Of a DNA stretch of 43,886 bases, positions 9,510 to 20,400 are shown one piece after another. Source of the stretch: an archaeon (GTDB taxonomy: Archaea > Aenigmatarchaeota > Aenigmatarchaeia > GW2011-AR5 > GCA-2688965); assembly GCA_002688965.1 (NCBI GenBank), contig NZEE01000023.1:20407-64292 (forward strand), written 5' to 3'. Position 1 is the stretch's first letter; each line of letters opens with the position of its first letter. Below the pieces are notes generated by a model. That model did not search any database, had not been told where the DNA came from, and saw nothing but the letters and a program-made list of their open reading frames with translations. Made by a program: the position numbers and the translations under genes.

Positions 9510-9725
9510 ATGTCAAATGTAAGTCAAATTAATGCTCTTGGAGCTGTCTTATCAAAGGGTATTTTGAAAGAGATTCAAAAGCAAACAGAGGGAGCTCCAG
9601 GTGGATGGACGCTCAGGTCCAGTAACGAGAGTTTTCTTCAACAAGGGGCTCAATGTTATGCTGCGGTTAGCGATGGAAACGTAGCTAAAATAGGACTCAA
9701 GGGATCTCCTGTCGTAGGAAAATAA
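9510..9725 (+). CDS. Small protein of unknown function (71 aa)
   Basis: The ORF starts with ATG after a well-spaced AAAGGA and encodes an N-terminal helix (INALGAVLSKGILKEIQKQT), a Gly-Gly-Trp turn, and a C-terminal half with short beta-type stretches (QCYAAVSDGNVAKIGLKG). There is one Cys, no signal peptide and no membrane segment. I do not recognise it. It stands between the putative hub and the first fibre-type gene and is the only gene with its own untranslated leader, so it may be an abundant small virion component or an assembly factor; both are guesses from position. It is short, but good start signals, codon use like its neighbours and exact fit in the gap support a real gene. Confidence 0.75.
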   Translation: MSNVSQINALGAVLSKGILKEIQKQTEGAPGGWTLRSSNESFLQQGAQCYAAVSDGNVAKIGLKGSPVVGK

Positions 9726-9753
9726 TTTATTAATTAATTAAAAGTAGGTCATT

Positions 9754-12700
9754 ATGGCTGGAAAAACACCAAATTATGGACTTGCATTTTTTGACTTTAG
9801 AGATAGATTAGATTCGACTCTTAGTGTAAAAATGGAGACAGATAGATTCCTAACTATTGATAAGCAGCTTTATGGCATGTATTCAATATTTGGGAATGGA
9901 GTGGTGACTGGACTGCAGGTTCGTAAATCTTTTGATGAACCTAATTCTATTGAAATTGATCCAGGAATAGCTTTTGTAAATCTTCTTTCTGGGGAACTCA
10001 AGACTCCTTATAGAATAACGAATCTTACTCCTAATTCATTGTTATATTTATTTTGCACTGTTACTGGAGCCACTCAAAAGACGCGTCGATTAAAATTCTT
10101 TACATCTGAGGCTCCGTCTCATTCGTCGTCTGTTAGGGTGTCTAGGATACAGACTGTTGGCAGTGAGGTTAAGGTTGTAGATAATACGTATCGAGATGAA
10201 ATCTCTTTTAGGAAAACTATTCAAGATGAGATTGCAGCCCATAGGCATGTTGGGAGTCCATCTAAGATAGACCTATCTAGGGAAGTTAGGAATCAGTTGC
10301 CAGGAGCTAGAATAGGGAATCTAGATGTTGATCAAATAAGATCCGGTAGATTTGGTGTAGATAGAATTCCTCAATTAGATCATAAGGAATTAAAAAATAC
10401 AGGATTATTGTCTCACTCTTCACTCGACTCTTTGGCTAAAAATTTACAAATAAGCAATCGGCAAATATTGGGAGAAGTTGCATCTGTTAATCTATTGAGA
10501 CAGCACCTGTTTGATACTACGTCTTCTGCTGACTTTTTAAATTCTGCAATAAATACGGTATCTGTTATCCCAAATAAAACTCCAGATAATTATATTGATT
10601 ACGATGCGTCTACTGTAGTTTTTAATGATGACGAAGAAGCTACATCTGGATGTATAGATAGTACTGGAAGTAGTGGTAGCTTTTTAGGAAGAACTGCAAC
10701 AGTTAGTAAAATTTTTGATATTAAATATGATGACAATTTATCTTTCAACTTAGCTTACGATAAAGATAATATAATTATATCTCAAGATTCTATTACTTTA
10801 GCTTTAGGCGTAGATTTTAATATTCCTGTTGAGCAGTTTGAAGGAGTGAGCGAGGGTGGAGTTGCGTATCCTGGAGTTTCTATTGAGGAAACTAATTCAG
10901 AATCAAATATTTCAGTTGTGTCGGATGCCTCTATATATGTACAGGGTTTATATTCTGGCAAATTCAGTAGTGGATCTACATCTAAAATTGCATATAAAAA
11001 AACTGTAACACAAGATAATGATTGGTCTCAATATGAAATTTTGTCTATCAAAGTAAAGTGTTCTTCTGCATCACATCCGTTGGTTTCATTTGCTTTTTCT
11101 AATGTTTCTACTGACGGAGAGGAGACTCTTTCTGAGAAGTTTTCCATTTTATCTACAGATGAAATTACAAGTAATATAGATCCAACTCAAAATAACTTTA
11201 AAAACATACAAGTAGACATATCCTCATTTGATAGAGGAAACATTAATGCAATATATTTTTATGTTCCCGATTCTTATGAAAATTTTTCTTTTAATATTGA
11301 CGACATAGGCTTAGCTACAACAGCAAAGTATGTGCCATTGGGATTTGCAAAGTTTAGATATGGTTCTGGCTCTACTGTTGTTTTAAATACAATAATGTAC
11401 GACAGTTCATCCCCAGAGGACACTGCCATTGAACTTAGGATGAGAACTGGAAATTCCATTTTGGAGCTCGAGCAGGCAGAGTGGAGTGGAATATTAACAA
11501 GTGGGGCAGAATTGAATTTATCTGGAGTGGAGTTTGAGGTTGAAGCTGTGTTGAAGTCAGATCCAGAGGGTGAGAATACTCCAACCTTAAACTCTATAAC
11601 TATGAGATTCCTTATTAGTGGTCAAGGTGCTGGTTTTATTATTTCAGATGTAGATTCTTTTTTATTGGGAGATTTAGAAAACGCTCAAATTAACCAGAAT
11701 TTCGCCGGAGGATCTTCTTATATTTCTATTTTAACTCCAATAGAGGTATCTGATATGTATTACGCACACGCTAATGCTATACATCAAATAACTCCAGACT
11801 TTGATGTTTCGTATGGATATGGAGGGGTAACTCTTCCTATATCTCCACGTCAAGCTATAAATTATTCTCCATCTATATCTAATACTGGAATAGATGGGGC
11901 GGTGTCTGCTAAAAGATTGATTAATAAAAATTATTTAATTTCTGATACATATAATGATAGAGTTTTAGAGGTAGATAGAAATTATCAATTAGTAAGGGGG
12001 TACGGAAGTCATTATGCTGGAACTAATGCTGGATTCTTTCCTATGAGTGCAGTTTTCAATCCAAGAACTGGAGTTTTGCAAATATGCTTATCTCAAGAGG
12101 CTCAAATTGATCCAGGCAGCTTTAATTTAACTGGTATAAATATTCATGTAGGAGATAATATTATAAATCTTTCTTCTAGAGATGAGCTTTTGCAAAGAGA
12201 TGTTACTCGTAGGATTATTGAGATTAAACTATCTCCAGACAAACAAGCAGAAATAGGAACAAACACTCAAGATGTTTTTGTTGAATTGTCACCGGGTATA
12301 TTTTTTATAGAAGAGTTTGCTAATGTGGATGCTTTTTCTTTTTTATATACATATAGGGGGTTAAAAGTTGACGTTGTTGATTTCACTTACATCGATGGAA
12401 TTGTTCATCCGGTCTGTGTATCTAAGAGTGATCACTATGACAGATGGTATGTAGCTAATTCTGGTATTCCGTTTGATAGAATAAGGGCTGGACTTAGAGA
12501 TGATTCAGATGAATTCTTTACAATACCTGATCAGCCTATTAATTTTAGCATTATTGTATCTCTTTCTGACGATTTGAGAGATGCAGGCGCGGTGGTTACT
12601 TTTATGAATGATGATGCCTCTTCTGGCAATATTCCAGTTGAAGTTTCTCCACCATATTCTAGTGACATATCTGTAAATACAAAGTCTAATTTAAGAGCAG

Positions 12701-13377
12701 AAGTATCTACAACTCCATCAGAAGACGATCTGATTAATGGACCAACATTTTTATTAACTTTTACTATAAAGGTTGAGGTTATGACAGATGGGGAGCTTGT
12801 CGAGGTTGATCAGAGTCCATATATTATACAAAAAAGGTTAACGGTATTGAGCGATTTTACAGGAGAAGAGGCTCCTTATCCAGATATTCCATCTTTAATT
12901 CGTTTAGATTTAGAATCTGATAATATAGACTTTACTTATGGAGGAATCGAATCATTTACGTTTAATGATTTTACTATAGGTTCTGTTGAAGAGATTGATT
13001 CTAATACAATATTAGTATCTGGCATTGCTCCGTTTGATTCTGGAACAGAGCCTCCTTTATGGGGAGAACCAGACAGTTTTGAAGGGCAGGCAATTGAGCT
13101 ATTAAATGATTTTCACGGAAAAGTGATGCTTCTATCAGTCAGCACTAAGAACGCATTATTTAATTATAATTCTCCAGACGGATTATATGCAAGCGATGCT
13201 AATTTTGACGATAATTCAAATATAATAGTTGCAGAATCAAGTATTATAAAAAATGTTGGAAGAATCATTAAGATAGATCCATTTGGGAACATAGTAGCCA
13301 TATATAGTGGTGGGCAGTTCACGGTAGTAAATGATGCAAAATCGTCAGGAAATGGAAACATACTCATCAGTACATAG
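9754..13377 (+). CDS. Baseplate/tail-fibre protein (1207 aa) with shared N-terminal domain and NHL-like propeller segments
   Basis: Residues 1-130 form a domain also found at the N-terminus of the 2016-residue protein: both start with P..GL, then DRF..ID, then G.G...G..V, then a 'pG.A' strand. It probably docks the protein to the baseplate. Residues about 155-240 carry AAHRHVGSPSKIDL and LDHKELKNTGLLSHSSLDSL, a His-rich region typical of such phage proteins. Residues about 393-530 look like a galactose-binding-like beta-sandwich. Residues 541-619 match a domain of the 2811-residue protein (RTG motif). Residues about 713-790 (YLISDTYNDRVLEVDRNYQL) and 1137-1207 (GRIIKIDPFGNIVAIYSGG) are NHL-type blades separated by about 350 residues. 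The start is supported by AGG five bases upstream. The C-terminus stops after half a blade, which the N-terminal half-blade near 670-690 could close. Its last 47 bases overlap the glycosyltransferase gene. Confidence 0.75.
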   Translation: MAGKTPNYGLAFFDFRDRLDSTLSVKMETDRFLTIDKQLYGMYSIFGNGVVTGLQVRKSFDEPNSIEIDPGIAFVNLLSGELKTPYRITNLTPNSLLYLFCTVTGATQKTRRLKFFTSEAPSHSSSVRVSRIQTVGSEVKVVDNTYRDEISFRKTIQDEIAAHRHVGSPSKIDLSREVRNQLPGARIGNLDVDQIRSGRFGVDRIPQLDHKELKNTGLLSHSSLDSLAKNLQISNRQILGEVASVNLLRQHLFDTTSSADFLNSAINTVSVIPNKTPDNYIDYDASTVVFNDDEEATSGCIDSTGSSGSFLGRTATVSKIFDIKYDDNLSFNLAYDKDNIIISQDSITLALGVDFNIPVEQFEGVSEGGVAYPGVSIEETNSESNISVVSDASIYVQGLYSGKFSSGSTSKIAYKKTVTQDNDWSQYEILSIKVKCSSASHPLVSFAFSNVSTDGEETLSEKFSILSTDEITSNIDPTQNNFKNIQVDISSFDRGNINAIYFYVPDSYENFSFNIDDIGLATTAKYVPLGFAKFRYGSGSTVVLNTIMYDSSSPEDTAIELRMRTGNSILELEQAEWSGILTSGAELNLSGVEFEVEAVLKSDPEGENTPTLNSITMRFLISGQGAGFIISDVDSFLLGDLENAQINQNFAGGSSYISILTPIEVSDMYYAHANAIHQITPDFDVSYGYGGVTLPISPRQAINYSPSISNTGIDGAVSAKRLINKNYLISDTYNDRVLEVDRNYQLVRGYGSHYAGTNAGFFPMSAVFNPRTGVLQICLSQEAQIDPGSFNLTGINIHVGDNIINLSSRDELLQRDVTRRIIEIKLSPDKQAEIGTNTQDVFVELSPGIFFIEEFANVDAFSFLYTYRGLKVDVVDFTYIDGIVHPVCVSKSDHYDRWYVANSGIPFDRIRAGLRDDSDEFFTIPDQPINFSIIVSLSDDLRDAGAVVTFMNDDASSGNIPVEVSPPYSSDISVNTKSNLRAEVSTTPSEDDLINGPTFLLTFTIKVEVMTDGELVEVDQSPYIIQKRLTVLSDFTGEEAPYPDIPSLIRLDLESDNIDFTYGGIESFTFNDFTIGSVEEIDSNTILVSGIAPFDSGTEPPLWGEPDSFEGQAIELLNDFHGKVMLLSVSTKNALFNYNSPDGLYASDANFDDNSNIIVAESSIIKNVGRIIKIDPFGNIVAIYSGGQFTVVNDAKSSGNGNILIST

Positions 13378-14488
13378 TAGTTTATGTGATTATCCAATAG
13401 AATATATATGCTTTGCTAATTGTTCTGGATATAGCCAGGCTTCAATGGATTACATTAAGTCTTTGGAAAGTTGTGGCGAAACAGTAAAATTAAATGTTAT
13501 TCATAAAAAAATTATTGAAAGTAGTTTTTCAAGAAAAGATATTCAGTGGATGAAGGGCTTAGAATCATCATTTAAAAGTACTTATGACTGTGTCCAAATT
13601 AGACATGTCATACCTCCAAGGTGGGGTAGGATTAAGGCTGCTAAAAATGTTATTGCAATGGCTACATTTGAGACATTTGACCCACCCAAGGATTGGATTG
13701 GTAGGATGAATCAGGTTAAATTGTGTATATTTCCATCAGAATTTAATCTAAAAACATTTAGACATTCTGGATTGACTAGTGATTCTATAAAAATACCTCA
13801 TTGTTTCAATAGTGATATTTGGCACGATGGAGTATGTCAGTTAGATAATCATGATAATTTTAGCTTTTTATGCATTGGAACGTGGAGGCAGAGGAAAAAT
13901 TGGAGAAATTTAATTAAGGGTTTTTTGGAAAATTTCAATAATAAAGATAATGTACAGCTTGTTATTAAGACGGACAAACCAAGCTTATGTAATCAAGAGG
14001 TAAGGAAGATTAAAACTCTTTTATCTTCAACAAGAAAGGATTGGGCAGATATAATAGTAGAAACTAGGGTTTTTGACGAAATTGGAATGTCTAGGTTCGT
14101 TAAGAGTCATGATTGCTTAATATCTGCAAGTCTTGGAGAAGGGTTTTGCTTGCCACCAATGCAGGCTATGGCTCTTGGTGTTCCAGTTATAGTTAGTGAT
14201 GTTGGTGGATGTAGTGAATATATAAGCGAGGATAGGTGCGAGATAATTTCTCCTCAAGGATACGAAATAATATCAATTATAGACAATTTACCTCAATTTA
14301 AAAATAAAAAATGGGCAAGAATTACTGAAAAAAGCATTTACTTATCAATGAAGAGGGTTTTGGAGAATAAAGAAGAAATGAAAAAAAAATCAAAACTAGC
14401 CAACGAATTTGTTAATAATAATTTTACATATAATATTGTTGGAAAACTTTTTTCTGATGCAATAAGGGCGTGTTCTAATGCTTCCTAG
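13331..14488 (+). CDS. GT-B fold glycosyltransferase, GT4-like (385 aa), inside the structural gene cluster
   Basis: This is the only clear enzyme in the window. The N-terminal domain has ICFANCSGYSQASMDYIKSL (about 26-45), the usual 'Gly-Tyr-Ser' loop of this family, then FETFDPPKDW and VKLCIFPSEFN. The C-terminal domain opens with LCIGTWRQRKNW and contains GEGFCLPPMQAMALGVPVIV (from residue 269), the donor-nucleotide binding signature. The usual E-x7-E pair is E270 and Q278, so the second Glu is replaced by Gln. Length is normal for GT4. It would move a sugar from a nucleotide-sugar to an unknown acceptor in the host cytoplasm; fibre proteins are the obvious candidates. The first ATG (13331) overlaps the upstream gene by 47 bp; ATG at 13352 is an alternative start that still keeps the first motif. 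It overlaps the next gene by 11 bp. Confidence 0.9.
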   Translation: MMQNRQEMETYSSVHSSLCDYPIEYICFANCSGYSQASMDYIKSLESCGETVKLNVIHKKIIESSFSRKDIQWMKGLESSFKSTYDCVQIRHVIPPRWGRIKAAKNVIAMATFETFDPPKDWIGRMNQVKLCIFPSEFNLKTFRHSGLTSDSIKIPHCFNSDIWHDGVCQLDNHDNFSFLCIGTWRQRKNWRNLIKGFLENFNNKDNVQLVIKTDKPSLCNQEVRKIKTLLSSTRKDWADIIVETRVFDEIGMSRFVKSHDCLISASLGEGFCLPPMQAMALGVPVIVSDVGGCSEYISEDRCEIISPQGYEIISIIDNLPQFKNKKWARITEKSIYLSMKRVLENKEEMKKKSKLANEFVNNNFTYNIVGKLFSDAIRACSNAS

Positions 14489-17400
14489 TTTGTCATTAAA
14501 ATATAATCCAAACAGCAATGATGTTTCTTTTATAATTAATAATTTACCAGTCGGAGAATTGGTTCGATTAAAATTTGATAATTTAAATATTATAGATGAT
14601 TTTGAAATAGAGTCAGACAGCGGTAATGTTTTTGGTTATTCTTTAATTATTGATAATTCAACTTCATTAGTGTCTGGCAGGATTATTCCAAAATATGAAG
14701 GATTGAAAACAGATTATTTGTCACTGTCTGTGTTAATTGAGGTTCAATCAGATCAGGGTTTTAATGTAGTATCTGTTGCTGCCTCTGGATGTGATATTCA
14801 AAGTAAGGTAGACAATTATTATATAGGAGAAATTCCAGATATAACAATTGATCGAGATTTTGTAAATATAGATGAAGTCTCTAAGATTAAAATTATATCT
14901 ACTCCTAATATATTTTTAGATTTTAAAGTTAATGATAAGCTATTTAAGGTTAAGACAAATAGCTCTGGTGCTGGTTTTTTAAGCTTAAGTCCTGTTCAGT
15001 TTTGCGATTCTCATCAGATTAATTCAAATCAAGTTTTGAGATTTCCAATTCAATATAAGATAGAGTCAAGTAAGAATTATATTTCAACTGGCAAAAAAAT
15101 ACATTTTATTCCAGACAAGATAAAAGCCCTTCAATCTACAAATTCAGATGGAGTCCCAGATTGTATTATTGTAGATCCAAATGCAGAGCCTCAGTTTATA
15201 TTTAAATTTGAAAGTTTTGATAAGCCAGGATATGACGGACCCATCGTTGGTCCAATATATGATACTTCTGGAGCAGAAGCTTTTGCTAGTTCCACCATAT
15301 TGGATGAATATGAGCATGCAAAAAATGGAAACATAAAAGCATTATCTAGTTCTTTGCTAGGTGGCTTGAACTCAAGTTTTATTAGTAGCGACATATCTAT
15401 TTCAAAAGCCAGACACATTGAAGGTAGCGCACTTAGCTCGTCTGTTCGTTTTGCTTTTTCCGCCGTTGATGGTTCTGCTAATTTTCCGGAACCTGAAAAT
15501 GATAATCTTGGAGATTTGGATGGCATTCAGTTCCCGAATAATGCTTCAAGAGTTGTTGTAGGAGAGGCTTACGAGGGTCAATCTTTTGTAACACTCGGAG
15601 TTAATAGGGGGATGATAATAAAGCCTAGCACATATTATCATAGCGTACTTCTTGATTCGTCTGCATTTGCTGGTGACGTATTCTCTATTTTAGTTAGATT
15701 CTCTGATGGCTCTTTTGTGGAGAAAACATACGTATTGAAGACATCTTCTATCTTAATTGAAGCAGAAGAATTTATTGAAGAGTTAAACCTAGATGCTGAC
15801 TTCATAAGTAGGGGAGTTTCGTCTTTTATGGTTTCTGGTAGAATTGAGATGACTTCTGATAACGCATTTACCATTATTAAGGCAGAAACACAGTCTGAGA
15901 GTAATAGAGTTAATTCTATTAGTCTTAATTCAAATGCAACAATTGATTTATTTGTTACTAAAACAGATAATGATGAAGTATTTTCTGATTCTTCTTCTAT
16001 ATTGTTTTTTGATGATAGGTTTAGGGGTGTGAAATTTGACATTATATCTTATGAATCTTCTATTGTAAAGTTTTCTCTTTATCCTGGGTACAATCGAATT
16101 GGAGGATTTAATATTAATGATTTCGTTTATTGTTTAGATTTTGTGGTAGTAACTCCAGACGATGTTGTTGATCATGATTCTTTAACATCAGAAAGCTTGC
16201 CATATATTATGAGCGGAGGGCACCCAATCTCTGCAATAGAGCCTCAGATTAGCTCATCCGGTAGAGTGGTGTGCTCTGCTTCAGTTAATGATAAATTACA
16301 ATTGTTCCTATATACGCCAGACAATGCAGAGCCATGGACTCAGCTAACCAGTGTTGGTGAAAATAAAAATCCAAAAATAGTAGAAGATACTTCTGATAAT
16401 ATTCATATAGTGTGGGAATCCGATAGGGGTGGTAAGGTTCAGTTGTATTATACTTGTATTGGAGTTTCATCTAGGATGTTTTCTAATCTTGCCATTGACA
16501 ACTTATTAGCAAGAGCTGCTGAATCTAACTCTGATATAAATTATTTAAATTTATCTTTAAACCCTGATTTAGAGTTTGTGTCTGAAGGGTCCTATTCTGT
16601 TCTAGAGAGAGATTTGTCATCTCAGCAAATATTGCTTAGTGGATACTTAGAAAGTGATGACGGTGCATATATTATGCAAGAATTCATAGGTCCATCTCCT
16701 GTCGAGTTTAGTAGGGTCGAGGTGGAATCTGTTGATAGTGACCATTTATTTAATAATAATGAGAATGTACTTTTTGATGGAGTAGGTGGATTCGATGGGT
16801 TTAATAAGGGCGACTTTATATCATCAATGTATGTTCACATTGATCCAATAGGTCCATCTTCATATGACGATAGTTCATGGCAGGATCAGGGGTCTCGTAA
16901 GACTATTACGTTCCGTTTTAAATCTGATTATAAAATAGTTGGAGCTAGTTATACTCAAAATGAACTAAATGCTTCTGATTCTTTATTTGCTCCAAGTAGA
17001 TATAAATACGAAGAAAGTAGATCAATAGACAATCTACTTTATAAGATTAACTTTGATGAAGACATGAAAGGCTTTACCGCCTCTGTTTCTTTTAACTTAG
17101 TAGAGCTAAACCATATGGTTGCTGGAATTAGGGTTTACTTATCAATTCCATATAGTGACGCATCTTCTACTTATAGTGGAGAATGGCATAGGTTAGCGTC
17201 TCAGGACGGAAGATGCTCCATTGTTGGTAGCGATAGTGTAGTAGCTGACTTTAATCCTATAAAATCTTCTGCTGCTGCTGTCTCTATTCTTAATAAGAAT
17301 GAATATGGAGATTTTTTTGACGGATTGTATTCTCAGCTTAACTATCAGGTTGGCTTTAATCTTAACATGTCTCTATCAAGTAGAAAATATGAGCCAATAA

Positions 17401-20400
17401 AAGACAAATCAATGGGTGCTGATATTTTTAATGTTATTAATAGGGTTGTTGATTTTTCATTAGATCCTCCAGTTCCAACATCTTCAGAAAAGATTATAGT
17501 ATATAATGAGTTTTTCGGTAAAATAGAATCACACATTGAAGAGAAAGATTCTTCCAATTTTATTCATAAAGGATCATCTTTGTTGAATATAAGTGGGTCT
17601 GAGGTGTATTTCCCAGGAATTAATTTTGGAGATAAGATTATATCCTGTTATGTTTATCTTAGACCAGAATCTAACAACTCTGAATTTAATGCTCAAGTTG
17701 AATTTAACTCAAAAATATTAGATGTAATATGGGAGAGTGATGATCTAATAAATACAGATATTTTAGTGTCGAATGATAATTTGCAATACGGCATTGATAA
17801 TCGAGGATTAGATTCTGTAGACGGAACTTACAATATCGGAATAGACAATAGTCTTACTTCAATGTCTATTAAGGCGTCTTTTATAGATGTCGAAGAGGGT
17901 GAATTTCCATCACCAGCGATTGGATTTAGGGTAATTCTTGACGGGAGTGCCGTGGAAGAGAATTTTTATCGAAAGAATCCAGCGCAAATTATGGCAATGT
18001 ATCGTGAATTTAAGTCTAAGTTCACCAATTGGTCAGTAGATGTTTTTGAAAAGCTTGATAATAGATATAACATTAATCATACTGAATCAAAGTTCGATGG
18101 TTTAATCCCAATTTTTGGCTCAATGAAGTTTGATGCCTTGTCGTCCAATCCATTATCTGAAGAATCTACTGGTATTTATTCTAATCAAAAAATTCAATTG
18201 ATATCTAATTCTATTGATGACCGAACTATTCAGTCTATCGGAACAAGTTCGGGAACAGAGCAATATTATGATATTTCTTCTGACTTTAAGATAGATAGGT
18301 CTCAAACCCCGCTATATCATTATTTGATATGTCTCATTCCAGAGGTTGAATATTTTTCAGCAACAAACACCGAAACGTTTTCAGAATATTGCTCTCGGAC
18401 TTCTCAGAATCCAAGTATATGCAGCAACTATATTCCAACAATATCTGAATCTGTTTATACTGGAGAATTTAGATTGGGGGTTTTAGCATCTACCAGTGAG
18501 TCTTTAGAAACTAACGAACAGGCTAGAAAAAGATATAAACTAGTATATACAACATCTAGGGTTTTTGATTTAACTGTAGATAAAAACATCATAGTTTCAG
18601 CCAACTATATAAAGCAAAGTAATCAGTCATTAAATAGAATCTCAAGTTATAATAAGAATATTGCGGATGACAATGAGGATATGGCGGAGTTAGAAAGCGA
18701 TTTGAGATGGATGTTGGATTTACAAGTTCTTGTTAATGGGAAAGTTGGGTTGTCTGAATCATTCCATGTAGATATGGGCGATCTTAGAAGGCAGTTCGAT
18801 TTATCTTTTGGCTGCCCGTCTTTTGGGGATTACATATCCGAAGAGATAATTCCGTTTAATGGGTTGGGAATGTCAGATATAGATTTACTATTAACTTATA
18901 GTAACATTAAGATTGGCAGCAATCTAATTAGGTTTAACAATAATATAATTGACGTAGATGTATCTCATAGAAGCTTAGGGTCTACGTCTTACCTTGGATA
19001 TTTAGGTGAAAGTTTTACAAATAACGATAATTTTGAGTTTTCAATAATAGATCCGTATTCTGTATCTTCGTTTGGATTGGGAGACTATCAACCATTACCA
19101 GAGGGTAACTCAACGATAGATGGATGGGATATTATAAATGGTGGAGCTATATATCTAGGATCTTACTATAAAGCTCACAGTGGTAATAGGTCGGTTTTGC
19201 TTGAATCTGTAGACAACAATACTATTGGAGACTCTTCTGCAGATTATGATTCATGGACCTATTCCTGGTCTAGAAATGGATATGTTGGGACAGGATATGG
19301 TGGGGGAATTTCTCAGGAAATAGAGCTAGTCCAGGATGACAAATACTTTGTTAGGATGGTTATTAGTTGCAGACCATATAGTCAGGAAAGTCAAGCTTCT
19401 TTGTTTTTTGATAAAAAAATTAGAGTATCAATAAATGGAATTTCTAGAGAATATTCTGCTCCTCAATTTTATGGTAGTTTTTTAGGGCTAGAGACTGATG
19501 ACTATATGTATAAAGTTATAGTTTTTGATTTCACATCTATTGGAGTGGATCTTATTGAAATAGAAAATGTAACAGAAATCCCAATAGATGATGGTGATTA
19601 TGAGACTTATAGGGGCGGGATAATAGTAGATCAAGTAAATATATTTAGTGCAAGTAATGCCTCATATGAGAACGAGGGTATGGATGAGCATAGCGTATTT
19701 GGCTTATCTTTGGAAGAGTATGAAAATAATTTTTATGTAAATGCAGTAGAAAAAATACCTCAAATACCAATAACTTTTGACGGAATAAACAAATCCCATG
19801 ACCTATATCTAGATGATTTTGGCAAGTTACACTTGACTTGGCAATCAAATAGAGATGGAAGCTGGAACATATATTATACAAGTAGTCGTATTGTAGATCT
19901 CTCATTTAGAGAAGAGGTTGCAATAACCAATACACTTAGCTCTTCTCTGAAGCCATCTGTTTGTGTTAATAATAAAGGTGAGCGACTTATTGCATGGCAC
20001 GATTCTAGAGATGGGGAATATCAAATTTATTCGGCAGTCAGCACCAGTGGTGATGCAAATTACGTTAATCTTTGTGATTATGATAGATACTTATATGCCA
20101 ATAGTCTACTGCCATCTCTAGATTCAAATGATCCATACTATTATGATCCATATTCTTATTTTATTGATGAGTTATCTTGTAAGATAAAGTTTGATTTTAC
20201 ATCATCTACTGATGGCATTCACAGGTTTAAAATTTTATTTTATGAAGATAGGGACAAGACCATCCTTGTAAGAACCATTAGTTCTACGACCAACTCTTCA
20301 GGGTGGTACGTTAATGATGTCCCAATAATGTCTTCTGGGTATACGATGCAATTGGGGCAATTATATAATATTGAATATATAGTATCTCACGAAGATGGCT

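Noticed and set aside
9730..9741. 12-bp perfect palindrome TTAATTAATTAA between the 71-residue gene and the next
   Set aside because: It is made only of A and T, has no loop or T-tract and is expected by chance at this composition; not a terminator or operator I can support.
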